A DNA stretch of 64,000 nucleotides from Enchytraeus crypticus (GCA_905160935.1 CAJHZI010000431.1:2008001-2072000), one strand, 5' to 3'; shown: positions 48,401-59,092, counted from the first letter of the stretch. The notes: generated by a model from the sequence alone, not told the origin. Numbers and translations: made by a program.

Positions 48401-51343
48401 CTCTACTTATGATTACTATGAGGCAAGTTCTTCATATACGGCACACAGATGCCTCTACTTATGATTACCATGAGGTAAGTTATTTATATGTAGCACACAG
48501 ATGCCTCTACTTATGATTACCATGAGGTAAGTTCTTTATATGTAGCACACAGATGCCTCTCATTGTGATTACAATGAGGTAAGTTATTTATATGTAGCAC
48601 ACAGATGCCTCTCATTGTGATTACCATGAGGTAAGTTAAATATATGTAGCACACAGATGCCTCTACTTATGATTACCATGAGGTAAGTTCTTTATATGTA
48701 GCACACAGATGCCTCTCATTGTGATTACAATGAGGTAAGTTATTTATATGTAGCACACAGATGCCTCTCATTGTGATTACAATGAGGTAAGTTATTTATA
48801 TGTAGCACACAGATGCCTCTCATTGTGATTACAATGAGGTAAGTTCTTTATATGTAGCACACAGATGCCACTACTTATTATTACTATGAAGTAAGTCAAT
48901 CGAAGCTGGTGTCACTAAAAGATATGATATAAATATGATAAAGATATGATATGCTTTTTAGATTAAAGAAAATTTTAATTCTAGATAGCTTTATATTGAA
49001 ATTTATGCCGGAAGCTAATATCTTGCAATTGAAATAAGAGTTTAATATTTATTGAAGTTTGTGTTTTTTTGAAAATGTTAAACCTTAAGCAAATCAATAT
49101 TGACGATGGAAATAATTTTGATTCACATTCTCACAAGCATTTAAAGACTTTGTTCTTTGTTTCTTCTTTCTACAAAGTGTATTACTTTATGAGATTAGGT
49201 GCTTGTTGTTTTTTTAAATAATAATAGTTGTACAAATTAAGCAGTGAGCACCAATACTCGAATATTGCCTTGAAATGTTTTAGGTCTGTGAAAGAAGAAG
49301 AGAAAGCATTTGCTCTGGGTATTCAGTTTGTTATGCTGAGAGTTTTCGGTGAGATATTCTATTTTCCTCTTTTTAATCATGCTATACATTATATACATGT
49401 CATGTCTTGTGATTAGCCTAAGACTGGTTCCAGTCAAAGCTTTCTCTATGATGTTCCGCCATAAAACTCTATTCTTCGCCATTTCATCGATATTCATTCT
49501 TTTTCTTCCTTCCGTTCTCCCATAAATGCTAACTCCAGCAGCCTTCAGGTCTTCTTCTAGGTAGTCTTTCCTTCTTCATTTAGATCTTCCCGCTATCCTT
49601 TTTCCATCTGCTTTGTAGTTGTAGCACCTTTCGAAGGTTTTTAATTTCTTGCATGCGCATCACATGTCCGACCCATTTTGTTCTTCTTTTCTTGATAATT
49701 TCATTTAACATTTGTTGTTATGTTCTTGTTCTAATGTTTTCATTTTTTACGTGCTCTTTGTAACTGATCTTAGTATTCTCCTTAACCATTTGTTTTCAGT
49801 AGAATTCAATTTCTTTTCCATTGCCTCTATTGCCTATATTGCCTTTTCTTTTTTTCTATTGCCTTAATTTTCTCGATTCGCACCATTAAATTGGTACTGG
49901 TATCACACAGGAGTTAAGAATTCTTAGTTTAGTCTCAAGCTCGACCTCGTGACTTCGCGTACATGTTATACACGTAATGTATGTTGTATATTTTGTACCG
50001 CTTATATACTTGATTCACCGAGTTGTGTCGAGACTCTGAAGAATAGAGCAACCGTTAATCTGCACGTGTCGTAGGAGACGACAAAGCAAAAACTAGAGAA
50101 GGCAATGGGAAACCACCTCAAAAGCCATATTTTTCCCAAGCTGTAGGTTACATATGGTATGGGTAAGACATAACCTTTTGTGAAGCGATTAACGTGTTGA
50201 TCTATGGAATGCTCTATATGGAGACTGAAAGCAGACTTTGAGTATGAATATGTACCTTGGACCTGCCAATTGGCAGTGCACTGTGAGAGAAACATACTTA
50301 CTACGATCTTTTATGGCAAATGTTTACAGCTCCATACATAGAGCCATGTCTAGCGTTTCTTGTCACAGTTGATGGTAGCGCCCTAACTCTTGTTGTTGTT
50401 GTTGTACAGCCTACATACCGTCTCCGATCATGTACGGTAAGTGCATAGACAGCACTTGTGCTCTGTGGACGGAGCAGTGTGGAGCTCCTGGTAACTGTCT
50501 GCTCTACGACCTCGAGCTCTTCAGATACAAATATGTGGGTGAGTTGAAGAACTGCACTATTGCGAAGTCTTGTTGAAGAATTGCACTATGGCATTGTCAT
50601 GTTTAAGAACTGCACTGTTGCATTTTTTTCATGTTGAAGAGCTGCACTATGGCATTGTCATGTTGAAGAACTGCACTGTTGTAGAGTCCTTGTATTACAG
50701 TTTATTAGAGTAGTGATCGTGTTAATAATTGCTATTAAATTACTACTATTGCTGCTCAATTTATGCTGTTGCAATATTATATGTAGTAAACTGTAAAAGG
50801 AGTACATCTTAATATGTTATATATTTATAATATTTAGTCATTAATGAATTATTGGGTGATTAATTATTTATTGACTCATAATATTGTGTTTTTTATGTAG
50901 GTATGTAATTTTTGCTCATTTTATTTGTATTCTCTGTGCAGATATGTCGTTTGTGCTCATTTTATTTGTATTCTCTGTGTAGGCATGACGTTCGGGCTCA
51001 TTTTATTGTATTCTCTGTGTAAATATGTCGTTTGTGCTCATTTTATTTGTATTCTCTGCGTAGATATGTCGTTTATGCTCATTTATTTGTATTTTCTGTG
51101 TAGATCAGTCGTATATGCTCATTTTATTTGTATTCTCTGTGTAGATATGTCGTTTGTGCTCATTTTATTTGTATTATCTGTGTAGGTATGTCGTTTGTGC
51201 TCAAGAGCTTGGCAGCAGTGTTCTACCTCTGTATCTGGTTCCTGCTGTGTAGAAGAAGATTTGGTGATGAGAGCAACAACAAGCTGTCACAGGATCAGCA
51301 TCATCCACTGCAGCAAGTCCAGCAGCAGCAGCTGCTGTCATAG
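37505..51343 (+). CDS. Organic anion transporting polypeptide (OATP/SLCO family), 12 coding exons
   Basis: This is a 12-span membrane transporter for amphipathic organic anions. I place exons at 37505-38870, 39541-39861, 40761-40999, 42513-42816, 44038-44202, 44873-44953, 45831-45948, 46735-46957, 47963-48162, 49284-49348, 50410-50538 and 51186-51343. All phases match, and they sum to 3369 nt, giving 1122 residues against about 650-720 usual. The excess is an N-terminal extension of about 320 residues, a poly-Ala loop and a poly-Gln/Gly loop. Family marks: [53 protein letters not shown], a Cys-rich Kazal-type loop in exons 8-9, and a C-terminal CALW...C. The member is not identified. The ATG at 37505 has A at -3; an ATG at 37484 is less likely. 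Confidence 0.9.
39541..39861 (+). CDS. OATP exon 2: poly-Ala loop and TM4
   Basis: It follows the acceptor TTGTACAG. An Ala-rich run (nine Ala in a row near 39622-39647) lies in an extracellular loop, then [20 protein letters not shown] and TYIDNHV. The donor is GTATTG, phase 1. Confidence 0.85.
40361..40499 (-). repeat. SINE family 2 copy in OATP intron 2
   Basis: Full-length copy from the AAAGCTGGTATAGC tail to the GGCTCCAGCC end. Confidence 0.85.
40522..40705 (+). pseudogene. LINE RT fragment (RTE/R1-like) in OATP intron 2
   Basis: Encodes [13 protein letters not shown], then [20 protein letters not shown] and [17 protein letters not shown], the RT0-RT1 region of a different LINE clade. 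Both ends are truncated. It ends about 55 bp before exon 3. Confidence 0.75.
40761..40999 (+). CDS. OATP exon 3: TM5-TM6
   Basis: Acceptor TTTTTGTTTCAG. It holds [20 protein letters not shown] and [20 protein letters not shown], the family signature around TM5-TM6. Phase 0 donor GTTTGT. Confidence 0.9.
41070..41210 (-). repeat. SINE family 2 copy in OATP intron 3
   Basis: Diverged full-length copy with an extra ATCGAG insertion near the box A end. Confidence 0.8.
41571..42110 (+). repeat. Diverged tandem copies of the intron 3/exon 4 junction
   Basis: Four copies near 41571, 41705, 41866 and 42070 resemble the start of exon 4 (GTGTTGATGGAGGAGCC). The nearest (42066-42095) keeps ACACAG-GTG and codes the same eight residues as the true exon before stopping. 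TTGATTGATTG-rich spacers separate them. Confidence 0.7.
42238..42484. repeat. (TA)n tract at the 3' end of OATP intron 3
   Basis: Long TA dinucleotide runs with interruptions end about 28 bp before exon 4, so the acceptor lacks a normal pyrimidine tract. Confidence 0.95.
42513..42816 (+). CDS. OATP exon 4: cytoplasmic loop with poly-Gln and Gly/Arg-rich tract
   Basis: It starts [20 protein letters not shown] and then carries a Gln/Lys/His-rich stretch and a Gly/Arg/Ser-rich stretch before SLKKNIQ. This loop between TM6 and TM7 is much longer than in typical OATPs. Donor GTATGA, phase 1. Confidence 0.85.
42858..43005 (+). repeat. SINE family 2 copy in OATP intron 4
   Basis: Plus-strand copy with box-A-like TGGCGATGTCGA and box B GGTTCAAATCC. 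Confidence 0.85.
43130..43530. repeat. 49-bp minisatellite in OATP intron 4
   Basis: About eight units containing ACATGCATCATAATGCATCA and TAACATAACGTGATGTATTG. ATGCAT palindromes recur. Confidence 0.9.
44038..44202 (+). CDS. OATP exon 5: TM7-TM8
   Basis: Acceptor CATGCAG. Encodes [37 protein letters not shown] and SMANLLTG, strongly conserved in the family. Donor GTAAGT, phase 1. Confidence 0.92.
44873..44953 (+). CDS. OATP exon 6
   Basis: 81 nt encoding [20 protein letters not shown] and FQLSRK. Acceptor TTCTGCTAG, donor GTTTGA, phase 1 at both ends. Confidence 0.88.
45831..45948 (+). CDS. OATP exon 7: TM9
   Basis: Encodes [20 protein letters not shown] and [18 protein letters not shown]. 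Donor GTGGGT at 45949 (phase 2) is chosen over GTGAAT at 45953 because it fits exon 8. Confidence 0.85.
46085..46290 (+). repeat. Dispersed repeat family 3 copy in OATP intron 7
   Basis: Matches 23240-23465. A short inverted copy of the family end (CACTTCCAAGTGGCAGG) lies at 46500-46600. Confidence 0.6.
46735..46957 (+). CDS. OATP exon 8: first half of the Kazal-type extracellular loop
   Basis: Encodes [15 protein letters not shown] and the Cys cluster [30 protein letters not shown]. The cysteines match the large loop between TM9 and TM10. Donor GTAATC, phase 0. Confidence 0.9.
46970..47465. repeat. About 46-bp minisatellite in OATP intron 8
   Basis: Roughly ten imperfect units of CAGCCAATCAGAGCAAAGAT then AAAATCA, starting only about 12 bp after the exon 8 donor. 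Confidence 0.85.
47775..47958. repeat. TTGATTGAATGA tandem tract before exon 9
   Basis: Degenerate TTGATTGAA/TCA units run up to the exon 9 acceptor. Similar tracts precede exons 2 and 4. Confidence 0.85.
47963..48162 (+). CDS. OATP exon 9: second half of Kazal-type loop and TM10
   Basis: Acceptor GAATGCAG. Encodes [13 protein letters not shown], a Pro/Gly-rich stretch, [20 protein letters not shown] and [11 protein letters not shown]. Donor AG-GTAAGT at 48163, phase 2. The last 32 nt and the donor are repeated 14 more times downstream. Confidence 0.88.
48121..48896 (+). repeat. 52-bp minisatellite built from the exon 9 3' end and its splice donor, 15 units
   Basis: CAGATGCC recurs at exactly 52-bp steps from 48134 to 48862. 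Each unit contains the exon 9 end (CACACAGATGCCTCTACTTA, TGATTACCATGAG) and a donor: GTAAGT in most, GCAAGT in units 3 and 6. The first unit is the real exon end. Confidence 0.97.
49284..49348 (+). CDS. OATP exon 10
   Basis: 65 nt encoding [22 protein letters not shown]. Acceptor TGTTTTAG, donor GTGAGA. Phase 2 in, phase 1 out. Confidence 0.88.
49420..49960 (-). mobile_element. LINE 3' fragment in OATP intron 10
   Basis: Same family as 32445-33010. The minus strand reads [27 protein letters not shown] at its end, with GRSK and adjacent words upstream in broken frames. Confidence 0.7.
50150..50290 (+). repeat. Dispersed repeat family 3 copy in OATP intron 10
   Basis: It ends CCTTGGACCTGCCAATTGGC, AGTGCACTGTGAGAGA and shares the family 3' end. 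Confidence 0.6.
50410..50538 (+). CDS. OATP exon 11
   Basis: Encodes [40 protein letters not shown], the conserved C-terminal loop before the last span. Donor GTGAGT, phase 1. Confidence 0.92.
50895..51190 (+). repeat. 40-41-bp minisatellite built from the exon 12 acceptor, eight units
   Basis: Units start at 50901, 50942, 50983, 51023, 51064, 51104, 51145 and 51186. Each contains TTTATTTGTATTCTCTGTGT, AG and the first exon bases ATGTCGTTTGTGCTC. Six of the seven decoys retain a terminal AG; the one ending at 51022 has AA. The last unit is the true exon start. Confidence 0.95.
51186..51343 (+). CDS. OATP exon 12: last span and C-terminus
   Basis: Encodes [32 protein letters not shown] and a Gln-rich tail ending QLLS, stop at 51341-51343. 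It is the last of eight similar acceptor units but the only one that reads on in frame into the conserved span. Confidence 0.88.
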
Positions 51344-51850
51344 GCCGGGCAGCTGTGCTCTTATGCTCAAGCAGCTGCTGTCATTGACTTAACAGTCGAA
51401 TTCAGGCATAACTGCTGTTAGCATATTCCCTAGCAGCTACTGTAATTGATCAAGCAGCAGCTGTTATAGGCTCATTAGCTTTTTTCCTATGCTCAAGCAG
51501 CTGCTGTCGTTGAATTAGCTGCTACTCTCATAGGCCGAGCTGCTGCTCTCCTATACTGCAAAACAAGATCTATTTGCATTGGCCCGCAACTGATTTCATT
51601 GGTTAGAATTGTTCAGCAGCTGCAATGGTAGGCCCATTAGCTGAGTATATACATTTAGCAACTGCAGACGTAACCTTAGCATTTACCAGAAAGAGAATGA
51701 TGAGAAAAAACGAGTTTTGAACTTTTATTCTAGGATGAGTTTTCATGGTTCACGTCAGCAGCCTTGCTGTAGCTGCTAAGCTGATGCTTTACCACATAGT
51801 TTGCTAAGCTGTCGTTGACTGGACTTCCTTACTTTCATATGAATATTTAC
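51344..51850 (+). other. OATP 3' flank with CAGCTGCTGT words
   Basis: No further coding seen. AGCAGCTGCTGTCAT-type words recur at 51330-51560, apparently spreading from the Gln codons. Confidence 0.5.
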
Positions 51851-51852
51851 TT

Positions 51853-51992
51853 ACTGGCTGGAGCCAGTGGCGAAGTCGGTAAGATACTCGACCGCGGATC
51901 AGATGGTGCGGGTTCAAATCCTGGGCTCGCCCGTCACTGACATCGCTTTCGAGTGAGGAAACTGACGTTAACCTTAGCTTTTTAGCTTTTTA
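51853..51992 (+). repeat. tRNA-derived SINE, family 2
   Basis: Near-consensus copy: box A TGGCGAAGTCGG, box B GGTTCAAATCC, conserved body and an AGCTTTTTAGCTTTTT tail. Confidence 0.9.
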
Positions 51993-53030
51993 TGAGCATT
52001 ATTTTTAGGTGACAAGATATAATTAACATAAGTATCGCATTTAATTTTTAAGATATTTAGAAATAGAATTTTCCTTAGTTTTTTATTGTATGGATTGATT
52101 GATTTGATGTTTTGATCTATCTGTGGATTGATATTATATAAATATCTGAACGCTGAAGTTGAGATGAATATTTACTGTGTTTTTGTAATTTATTTGTGTG
52201 AGAAAACTTGGATAATATATGTCATAGTTTAATCATAGTACTTATTTACTGTGTTTTTATTTTGTGTATCTAATTTTAATTCCCAAGTTCTTTACTGTGC
52301 TGTTCAAAGAAACTTATATCGTATGATTGTATTGTTTATAGCTAGATGAGTATCTAAAATTAACGTATTTCCTTTCATTTAGTCTTGAATCTTGTACGTA
52401 TTTAAAGCATGTTTTCTGAGGAAAATGTAATAATTAATTTGTCGATAAAAAATATCTTTGCAATTATTATTGTAGATTCTATCAAGATTCTAAATGAAAA
52501 CGTTTCTCTTCGAGACACCTGACGTATTCTAGCTGTGGTCAGGGTAATTGATATAAATATTTTAGAGCGTAAGCTCGGTTTACGTCTCTTCTGTACACTG
52601 AGAAAACTTTGATTGTTTTCATTGATTTCCAATCGTTATAACGGATAAACAATTTTAAATTATTAAGTGGCAGAAGATTTCACAACATTATGCTATGATA
52701 GTACTGATTTATTGTATTATTTTGCCCTGTTGACTTCGTCTATGATAGGTACTTTTGAATTGTATTCTGTAGTGTAGGAAAGACTTTGGTCAGCATTGTC
52801 TTTTTTCCTTCCAGATCGTTTTTCTCTTCTTTCTTTCTCTGTAAGCTAGTTCATTGGAGAGATTCAGAACAATTTCTGTCCAGCATATCACAGATTTTTC
52901 TTAATTAATACTGAAACATTGGAAATGATTTTAAATATGAAATTTAAAAAACCTTCTGCTCTACTCGCTGTACTAAATCATTATGTCATATTTGAATGTT
53001 TGCGTTTGGGGACTAGAAAGTTATAGCTTA
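51993..53030. other. No gene seen
   Basis: A+T-rich non-coding DNA. Confidence 0.4.
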
Positions 53031-53112
53031 CTATTTCAATTTTTATGTGATGAAGTAATGTTTTTCAATTATAATTTTAAAACATTACTTCATCACATAA
53101 AAATTGAAATAG
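53031..53112. repeat. Perfect 34-bp inverted repeat with 14-nt loop
   Basis: Arms 53031-53064 and 53079-53112 are perfectly complementary. It is a recently formed foldback or the source of a small hairpin RNA. Confidence 0.95.
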
Positions 53113-53747
53113 TGAATGAATTAATGATTAGTTATTAATTATTCATTGGTATTGCATGTATAGCTAATTTCTTAAATGTTCATTTATGTTAGTAACTAAT
53201 AGATTTAAATCTGTTTAATCATTTGATTTATTTACATGATTATTCGATTGATTTATCAAATTAATATCTGATTTATCTAATTAATCTGTTCACTCATTTA
53301 ATTAATCTCTTGCCTACAAGTAATTATTTATTTTGTTTGACAGCTTTACGTTTACCCTGATAGAATTATTTTTCCATGATATGCGCCTGCTTTATTTTAA
53401 TTCAAGCCAATTAGCTATTAGACTAATTCTTGTTTTCCGTTGTCTTCATTAGGTGATTAATGCTACCCACAGCTTTATTTTGTGAGACTTATTGATTTCG
53501 TCACATTTTGTAGTTTTAAGCAAATTTCTGTTGTGCTAAATTCCGAACGTGTTAAGATATGGTAATTAATTATTAGTAGGAGTTTTGTCTTTAACTGACA
53601 CGGTTGCTTGTTTAATATTTTAAAGAAGTAGTAAGAAATGTACTTTATTGTGTTCAGTTTGGTACTGGTTTGATGCGAAATGGTGGCTAAATTGAAACAC
53701 GGGACGGGATTTAGATCATTTAGTGCACGTATTTTGTTTCGCACGTC

Positions 53748-53935
53748 GGGCGCGGTTAGTATATAGTTGAGTGATAACCCTGGAAGACGCGAGTTTTGAC
53801 ATGTTTGAATGAAAAAATATCCCTAGAGTGATGGAAGGTTATTCTTAAATCCGCGCCGGTTGCCATCAGTACGCTATCGTAGGCAACGATTGGGAATAAC
53901 CACGGAGAGGAAGGAGGATATAACGAAAATTACAA
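53748..53935. repeat. Two-copy unknown repeat, copy 2
   Basis: Diverged homolog of 30590-30835 in the same orientation. Confidence 0.5.
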
Positions 53936-56900
53936 ACCATGGGTCTTAAGAAACGAGCATCTGTGCTTCCTGATCCAGTGTGCTGTTAAAAAGTCGATGA
54001 TGTATTACACGTTATTTTAGCTGAATCAAGTCAAGACTGTACTTAGCGGTAATGTTTATGCGGTTGTTTGACTGTGTGTTTCGTTAGATATTTCTGTCTA
54101 TATAAACTGATTTAGCAGCATTCTTAGCTCTTAAGCAAGAGGCCGCAGGTTCGGTGCTCTATCGAATATGCTTGCCAAATCAAATGTTAGGAAACTGATG
54201 TTTACTTTGCAATCTTGTTCATATATTATGATTGCACCGTTAAAGATCTCATCTGTTTCTCCAACTAATAATTTTACAAAGCAGTTTTGATAAATGAGCA
54301 AGATAATTTTGCATGCTGCACTGACATCGCTGCCTTGGATTTGAAATCTGACGTTATCCGATATCCATCCGGATACGGATATGTAATTAAAAGGACTTAG
54401 TGGCGGTTGCTATGCTGTTCTATAGGCCTATGTAAAATTGCCTACTTGGATATACAGTGTACTGAAGAAATTTGATGATAATTTTAAAGAGTCTAAATTT
54501 TGCGAGATATTTATTAGTATTTAATTAGCGTTATCAATCGTTTTCTTTTATCAATGTAATATTCTCATTTTCTATTCGTTACTTGCACATTGTGCGCAAT
54601 GCACCTGTTTGTTAATTTCTTGCATATAAATTGTGATACATATGTATAGGGACTCTAATATTATTAATGTTGTTGTTGTTGATATGGGTATATTGGTAGC
54701 ATATTTGTTACGCATTTAATTACTGGTTGATCTATATTGAGGTTCAAATCTCAAATGCGTCCGTCTCAGTCTGCTTTACTTGCTGTAATTAATTTAAATG
54801 GTATAATTTTGGAAAAAGGTTCCATTTGAAAATAACTAATGATAGTTGCGATTATTTAAGTTGATAGAGAAATTAGTAACTACGAGTGTATAATAATGTT
54901 CATTGAAAGTTTATGTTCAAGTGTAATGGGTTAGGAGTTAAAAACATTTTCAGTGTCTAATGTATTCTCAGTTAACCCCCGAATAAAGACTTTATAGAGG
55001 TAGCAGTGTTTAAGGCACAGTTTTCATCGTGACTAAATCACAGTAGTCAGTATACACCCCGGACTACTTCGCAGTATACACCCCGACGAGTGAGTGCCGA
55101 ACAATTTCTATGGCACATGGTGATCTTATATCTACGTAGTTGTATATTAATTTTATTATAGGCTAAGTTTAGACGTCATATCCTGTTGATAAATCTCATC
55201 TTTTACGCGATTTTCGAAACGATTAGGAATCGTAGAGATTTGTAAATTTAAACTTATTAATTTTATAGTATTCAATTAGTGCATTTGTGGTTAGTGTCAG
55301 TGGAATATTCAGTGTGTGTGTATGTGCGTGTGTGTGCGCGCCTGTGTACGTACATGGGGATATCTGTCATTTATTATTATATTTATTTATTCGCCGTTTC
55401 GTTTGCATCACACGCATAGATATTACATATAGTTTATCAGACTGCATACTCTGGACAATTAACGTTGTATCTAGAGGTGTCCTGTTGTTCGCATGTACAA
55501 GTCCATCATCTGATCAGCTAGTCGTTTGTATTTTGTGATATATAACTATTTAAGTTTCTCTGTTAATATTATTAATCTGCTTTCGTTGTGTTCATACGTT
55601 TATATCTTTTTGAGTATTACGTATTTAAATTTTCCGCTGTGTTCAAATAGGCTAATAAATATCTCAGCTGTCTTCGAGCATACAGGACGCAGTGACTTTA
55701 GTCAAAGGGAGGTTTTGAAAACAATATTGAACATTAATATCCTGCTTAGGTCAGTTTTGAAATAAATCTAAACTAAATTTAAAACAATCAAATCAAAAAT
55801 AATCCAACCCCGCCATCAGAACATTCTGGCTTCGGCTTTGTATAGGCATCCAAACTTTATTACTTCAATTGCAAATCTTTCTGCTTCAAGCAATTTGGAC
55901 CTGAGATCTAGTGAGAGGACTGACATTAAGCGCTCTTTATTTTTGTGTGTCGCTCCAGAATGAGTGATTGCAAACAGTTAGTTGTCTAAAAGAGTAAACT
56001 AGTTTTCAAACAACCCAAAAGTGAGTTCCACTCCAGAACAAACTTTGAAATAACAATAAGTGATCTATTTCTGTAGATCGTATTTGGTACTTGTACCCGA
56101 TTCTTTCTGTTGCAACGTAAAACTTTGAAATGAATGCTTCTGTAATTGATCAGATTCTTACCTTGTATGGATCTTTTCGTTTTGCTCATCCATCTGACTT
56201 GATTCTCTAGTGCTCGATGTTGCAAAGGACGACGGAACCACATATTGAGTTTTTATAGTTGTTGTGGTCTTGCCTAGTGTTGCCGTGTTTTGCCTGCAGG
56301 CTGATTTTATGTTGATTTAAGATTGACTCAGTCGTCAAGACCTTACACTGACTTAATAGGACGAGTGATTTTGCTTATACAGTTTTTCGTGACTAGGAAT
56401 TATCTTCGTCTGTGACACAATTTACACAACGGGCGTTAAACTTTCGTTGTGTTTAATTGGATTTCATTTCTAGGAGTAGACGGATATGTGAGATGAGTCG
56501 GAAACGTTACAGGCGAATTAGAGAATTTACGATTGCACTTAGGACGACACGAGTCCATGACCTCTAGTTTTCTGTTGGCGCTTCGATATTAACCACTAGA
56601 CAACTTCGTTGAACTAGTCACATTGTAGAAATTAACTGCGTGTTGAATATAACCTGTGATGTTGCAAATTGCTCCATAGTTCAATGTGTAATCGTATATA
56701 ATGCAATTTTAATGAAACAGTATTCTTGATTTGATAAAGACTTGTCTGCAAGAGCGTGTTATGAAATGGCACTCTTTTGGAGTTCTTTTGCAATTGATAT
56801 TAAATTGAATGTAAAGTCTAATGATAGAGTTTCATTATGTAATCAAAGAAATTGATTCTATTTTGACGTCTAGAAGCCAACGTCTGGGTTTTTGCGTCTG

Positions 56901-57450
56901 GGTTTTTACGTCTGATGTTTTTTGCGTCTGTATGTTTTTATTTGCTTGGTTTCACCTATTGAATTATTTTGGAGCAGAGAAGTTATATGACAGCTGGTAT
57001 TGTTGGTTATACTACGATGTGATAGTGTAAATAGCTGATGACTTAGCCTAGTTACTAGAACGTAGCCTAAATGTATAGCGAGTGACGTACGTGTAAAATG
57101 TAGTGTATTGTATATTGTTTTGCATATCACCTATATAAAAGAACTGGGAAAGCACTTCAGTGTTATATTTTTTGTACTGATTGACATCATACTGTGCGGG
57201 TACGAGAAAGTTGTAAATTGATTCACCAATGACTGCATTTGTTCTAAATAATTTTATTCTTGTAAATTATTAATGAACGTAAGAAGGAATTCAATGGGAA
57301 TTCATCTCAGATATCTTTTTATTTTCTTGGACGATATGTACGAAGGCCGACTAAACGCATTGGTTTAATGAATGAATGCTCATCTGTGAGCGTGATAGTA
57401 ATATCTACTGCTTGAATTGTGTTGTGAACCCTCACGCATCACGCAGAGAA
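53936..57450. other. No gene seen
   Basis: A+T-rich sequence with weak tRNA-like fragments (GGTTCGG near 54150, GGTTCAAATC near 54742) that may be very old SINEs. No exon with convincing splice sites was found. Confidence 0.4.
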
Positions 57451-57454
57451 CAAA

Positions 57455-57553
57455 ATAACGGGATCAAGTAACTAAATTACGGGATCAAGTAACTAAATTA
57501 CGGGATCAAGGAACTAAAATAAACGGGATCGAGGAACTAAATAACGGGATCGA
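57455..57553. repeat. About 24-bp tandem repeat (ACGGGATCAAGTAACTAAAT)
   Basis: Four to five imperfect units. Confidence 0.85.
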
Positions 57554-58094
57554 CTTATGATACAAAATTTTTAGATATAATCGAAAAAATTTTAGTATCA
57601 TTCGTACAACTTCAAAAGATGACAATGGAAATCTACCTGATTGACATTTTTATATTCTTCGTTTTATTAAGCGGATCAACTACGATATTCTTTGTGGTTT
57701 AAGGCATTTAAACTTAACGCGGAGAGTTCAGTTCATACCAATAGAAACTTATAACCAGTATTAAAAGCTAGGTAAAATCTTAAATACACGGTAGATTGAC
57801 TATTACCTGGTGATTTCAAACTAGTATTGCATGTAACTGTATTGTATATAGCGTTTGAATTGTGTTGCAAGAACTGCACGCTGTAGCTATTAGTATTTTG
57901 TAGCATTATATTGTAGCATTACACTGTAGGAATTGTTTGTTTGATAAGTGCTTATGGAAATGCATTGAAGAATCCAGTATTACTGAACAATTGGTTGTAC
58001 GACTAAATGAGCAATATTGTCATCGATTAAACAAAATTACATTGCTAAAATATTAGTATTGGCTGTCAAATTTGTTTTGTTTGAGCTAGACGAG

Positions 58095-58190
58095 CCATGT
58101 GTACAGTATGCAGGCTTACGTGCACAGTGTATGTGCAGGCTTACGTGCACAGTGTATGTGCAGGCTTACGTGCACACCGTGTATGCATGT
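58095..58190. repeat. 25-bp tandem repeat (GCAGGCTTACGTGCACAGTG)
   Basis: Three to four units with GTGCAC palindromes. Confidence 0.85.
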
Positions 58191-58949
58191 TTGCATAGCT
58201 TAAATATTGATTTATTGTAATTTTGGTCCAATTGATTGTTATAAAATTGATTGTAATGCTATATAATCGATTGTAATTGTAGACATATAATAAAATTGAA
58301 TTATAAAGTAATTGAAATCAAATTGTTTGTTGTACTTATATACACTATAAATCTTTTTTTAAAACATGCGGTCACTTATTATAGCATGACTGTGCATAGT
58401 ATATCAGTCACTGCATACTGCATAGTAATGTTTTTGGGTCCTATTATCACATCTGATGGCCTTTATTTAGGAAACAGTTGCAGAAATGTAAAAATTTATT
58501 ATTCCTGTGACGAGATACTTTTAAACAATTAAGTATATTAATAATTATCAGTCAATTTTCAGTATTAATACAGAAAGATGCTGAATGTAAGTAAGTGCAC
58601 TACATTTTCCACAAACTTAAATTGAGATCACATTGAAATTATATTATGTAGGGGCCTAGGAATTATTCACGCACAATTGGTGGATCACACTCTATGTAAG
58701 ATTATCTGTTTTTAACATGAAACGTACAGCTCTTGCAAGTATAGAGAACATTACAGTACGGTCCAATATAAAAGGACTCCTTGTAACGTTATCTATATAG
58801 GCCTACCACGTATCTCAGTGTCTTAAATGTATTAAAAGGGAATTTAGTGTAGTCTGTGGAAGACCACAACCGATGTGGTGAAATCTCTGAAAATCTCAAA
58901 TTTTAGGGACTATAGCTATTGCAGTGAATAGAGATTACACCGGTTACAC

Positions 58950-59092
58950 TGGCTGGAGCCAGTGGCGAAGTCGGTAAGATACTCGACCGCGGATCAGTAT
59001 GTGCGGGGTTCATATCCTGGGCTCGCCTGTCACTCACATCGCTTTCGAGCGAGGAAACTGACGTTAACCTTAGCTTTACCAGCTTTTTAACT
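58950..59092 (+). repeat. tRNA-derived SINE, family 2
   Basis: Full copy with box A TGGCGAAGTCGG and a TTTACCAGCTTTTT tail. Confidence 0.88.

Noticed and set aside
48121-48896. Regular 52-bp array as a CRISPR
   Set aside because: Whole units are repeated without unique spacers, it derives from exon 9, and the setting is an animal gene.
51853-51992. Functional tRNA gene
   Set aside because: Box A and B are present, but the tRNA part runs on into a conserved SINE body and tail and recurs as many copies.
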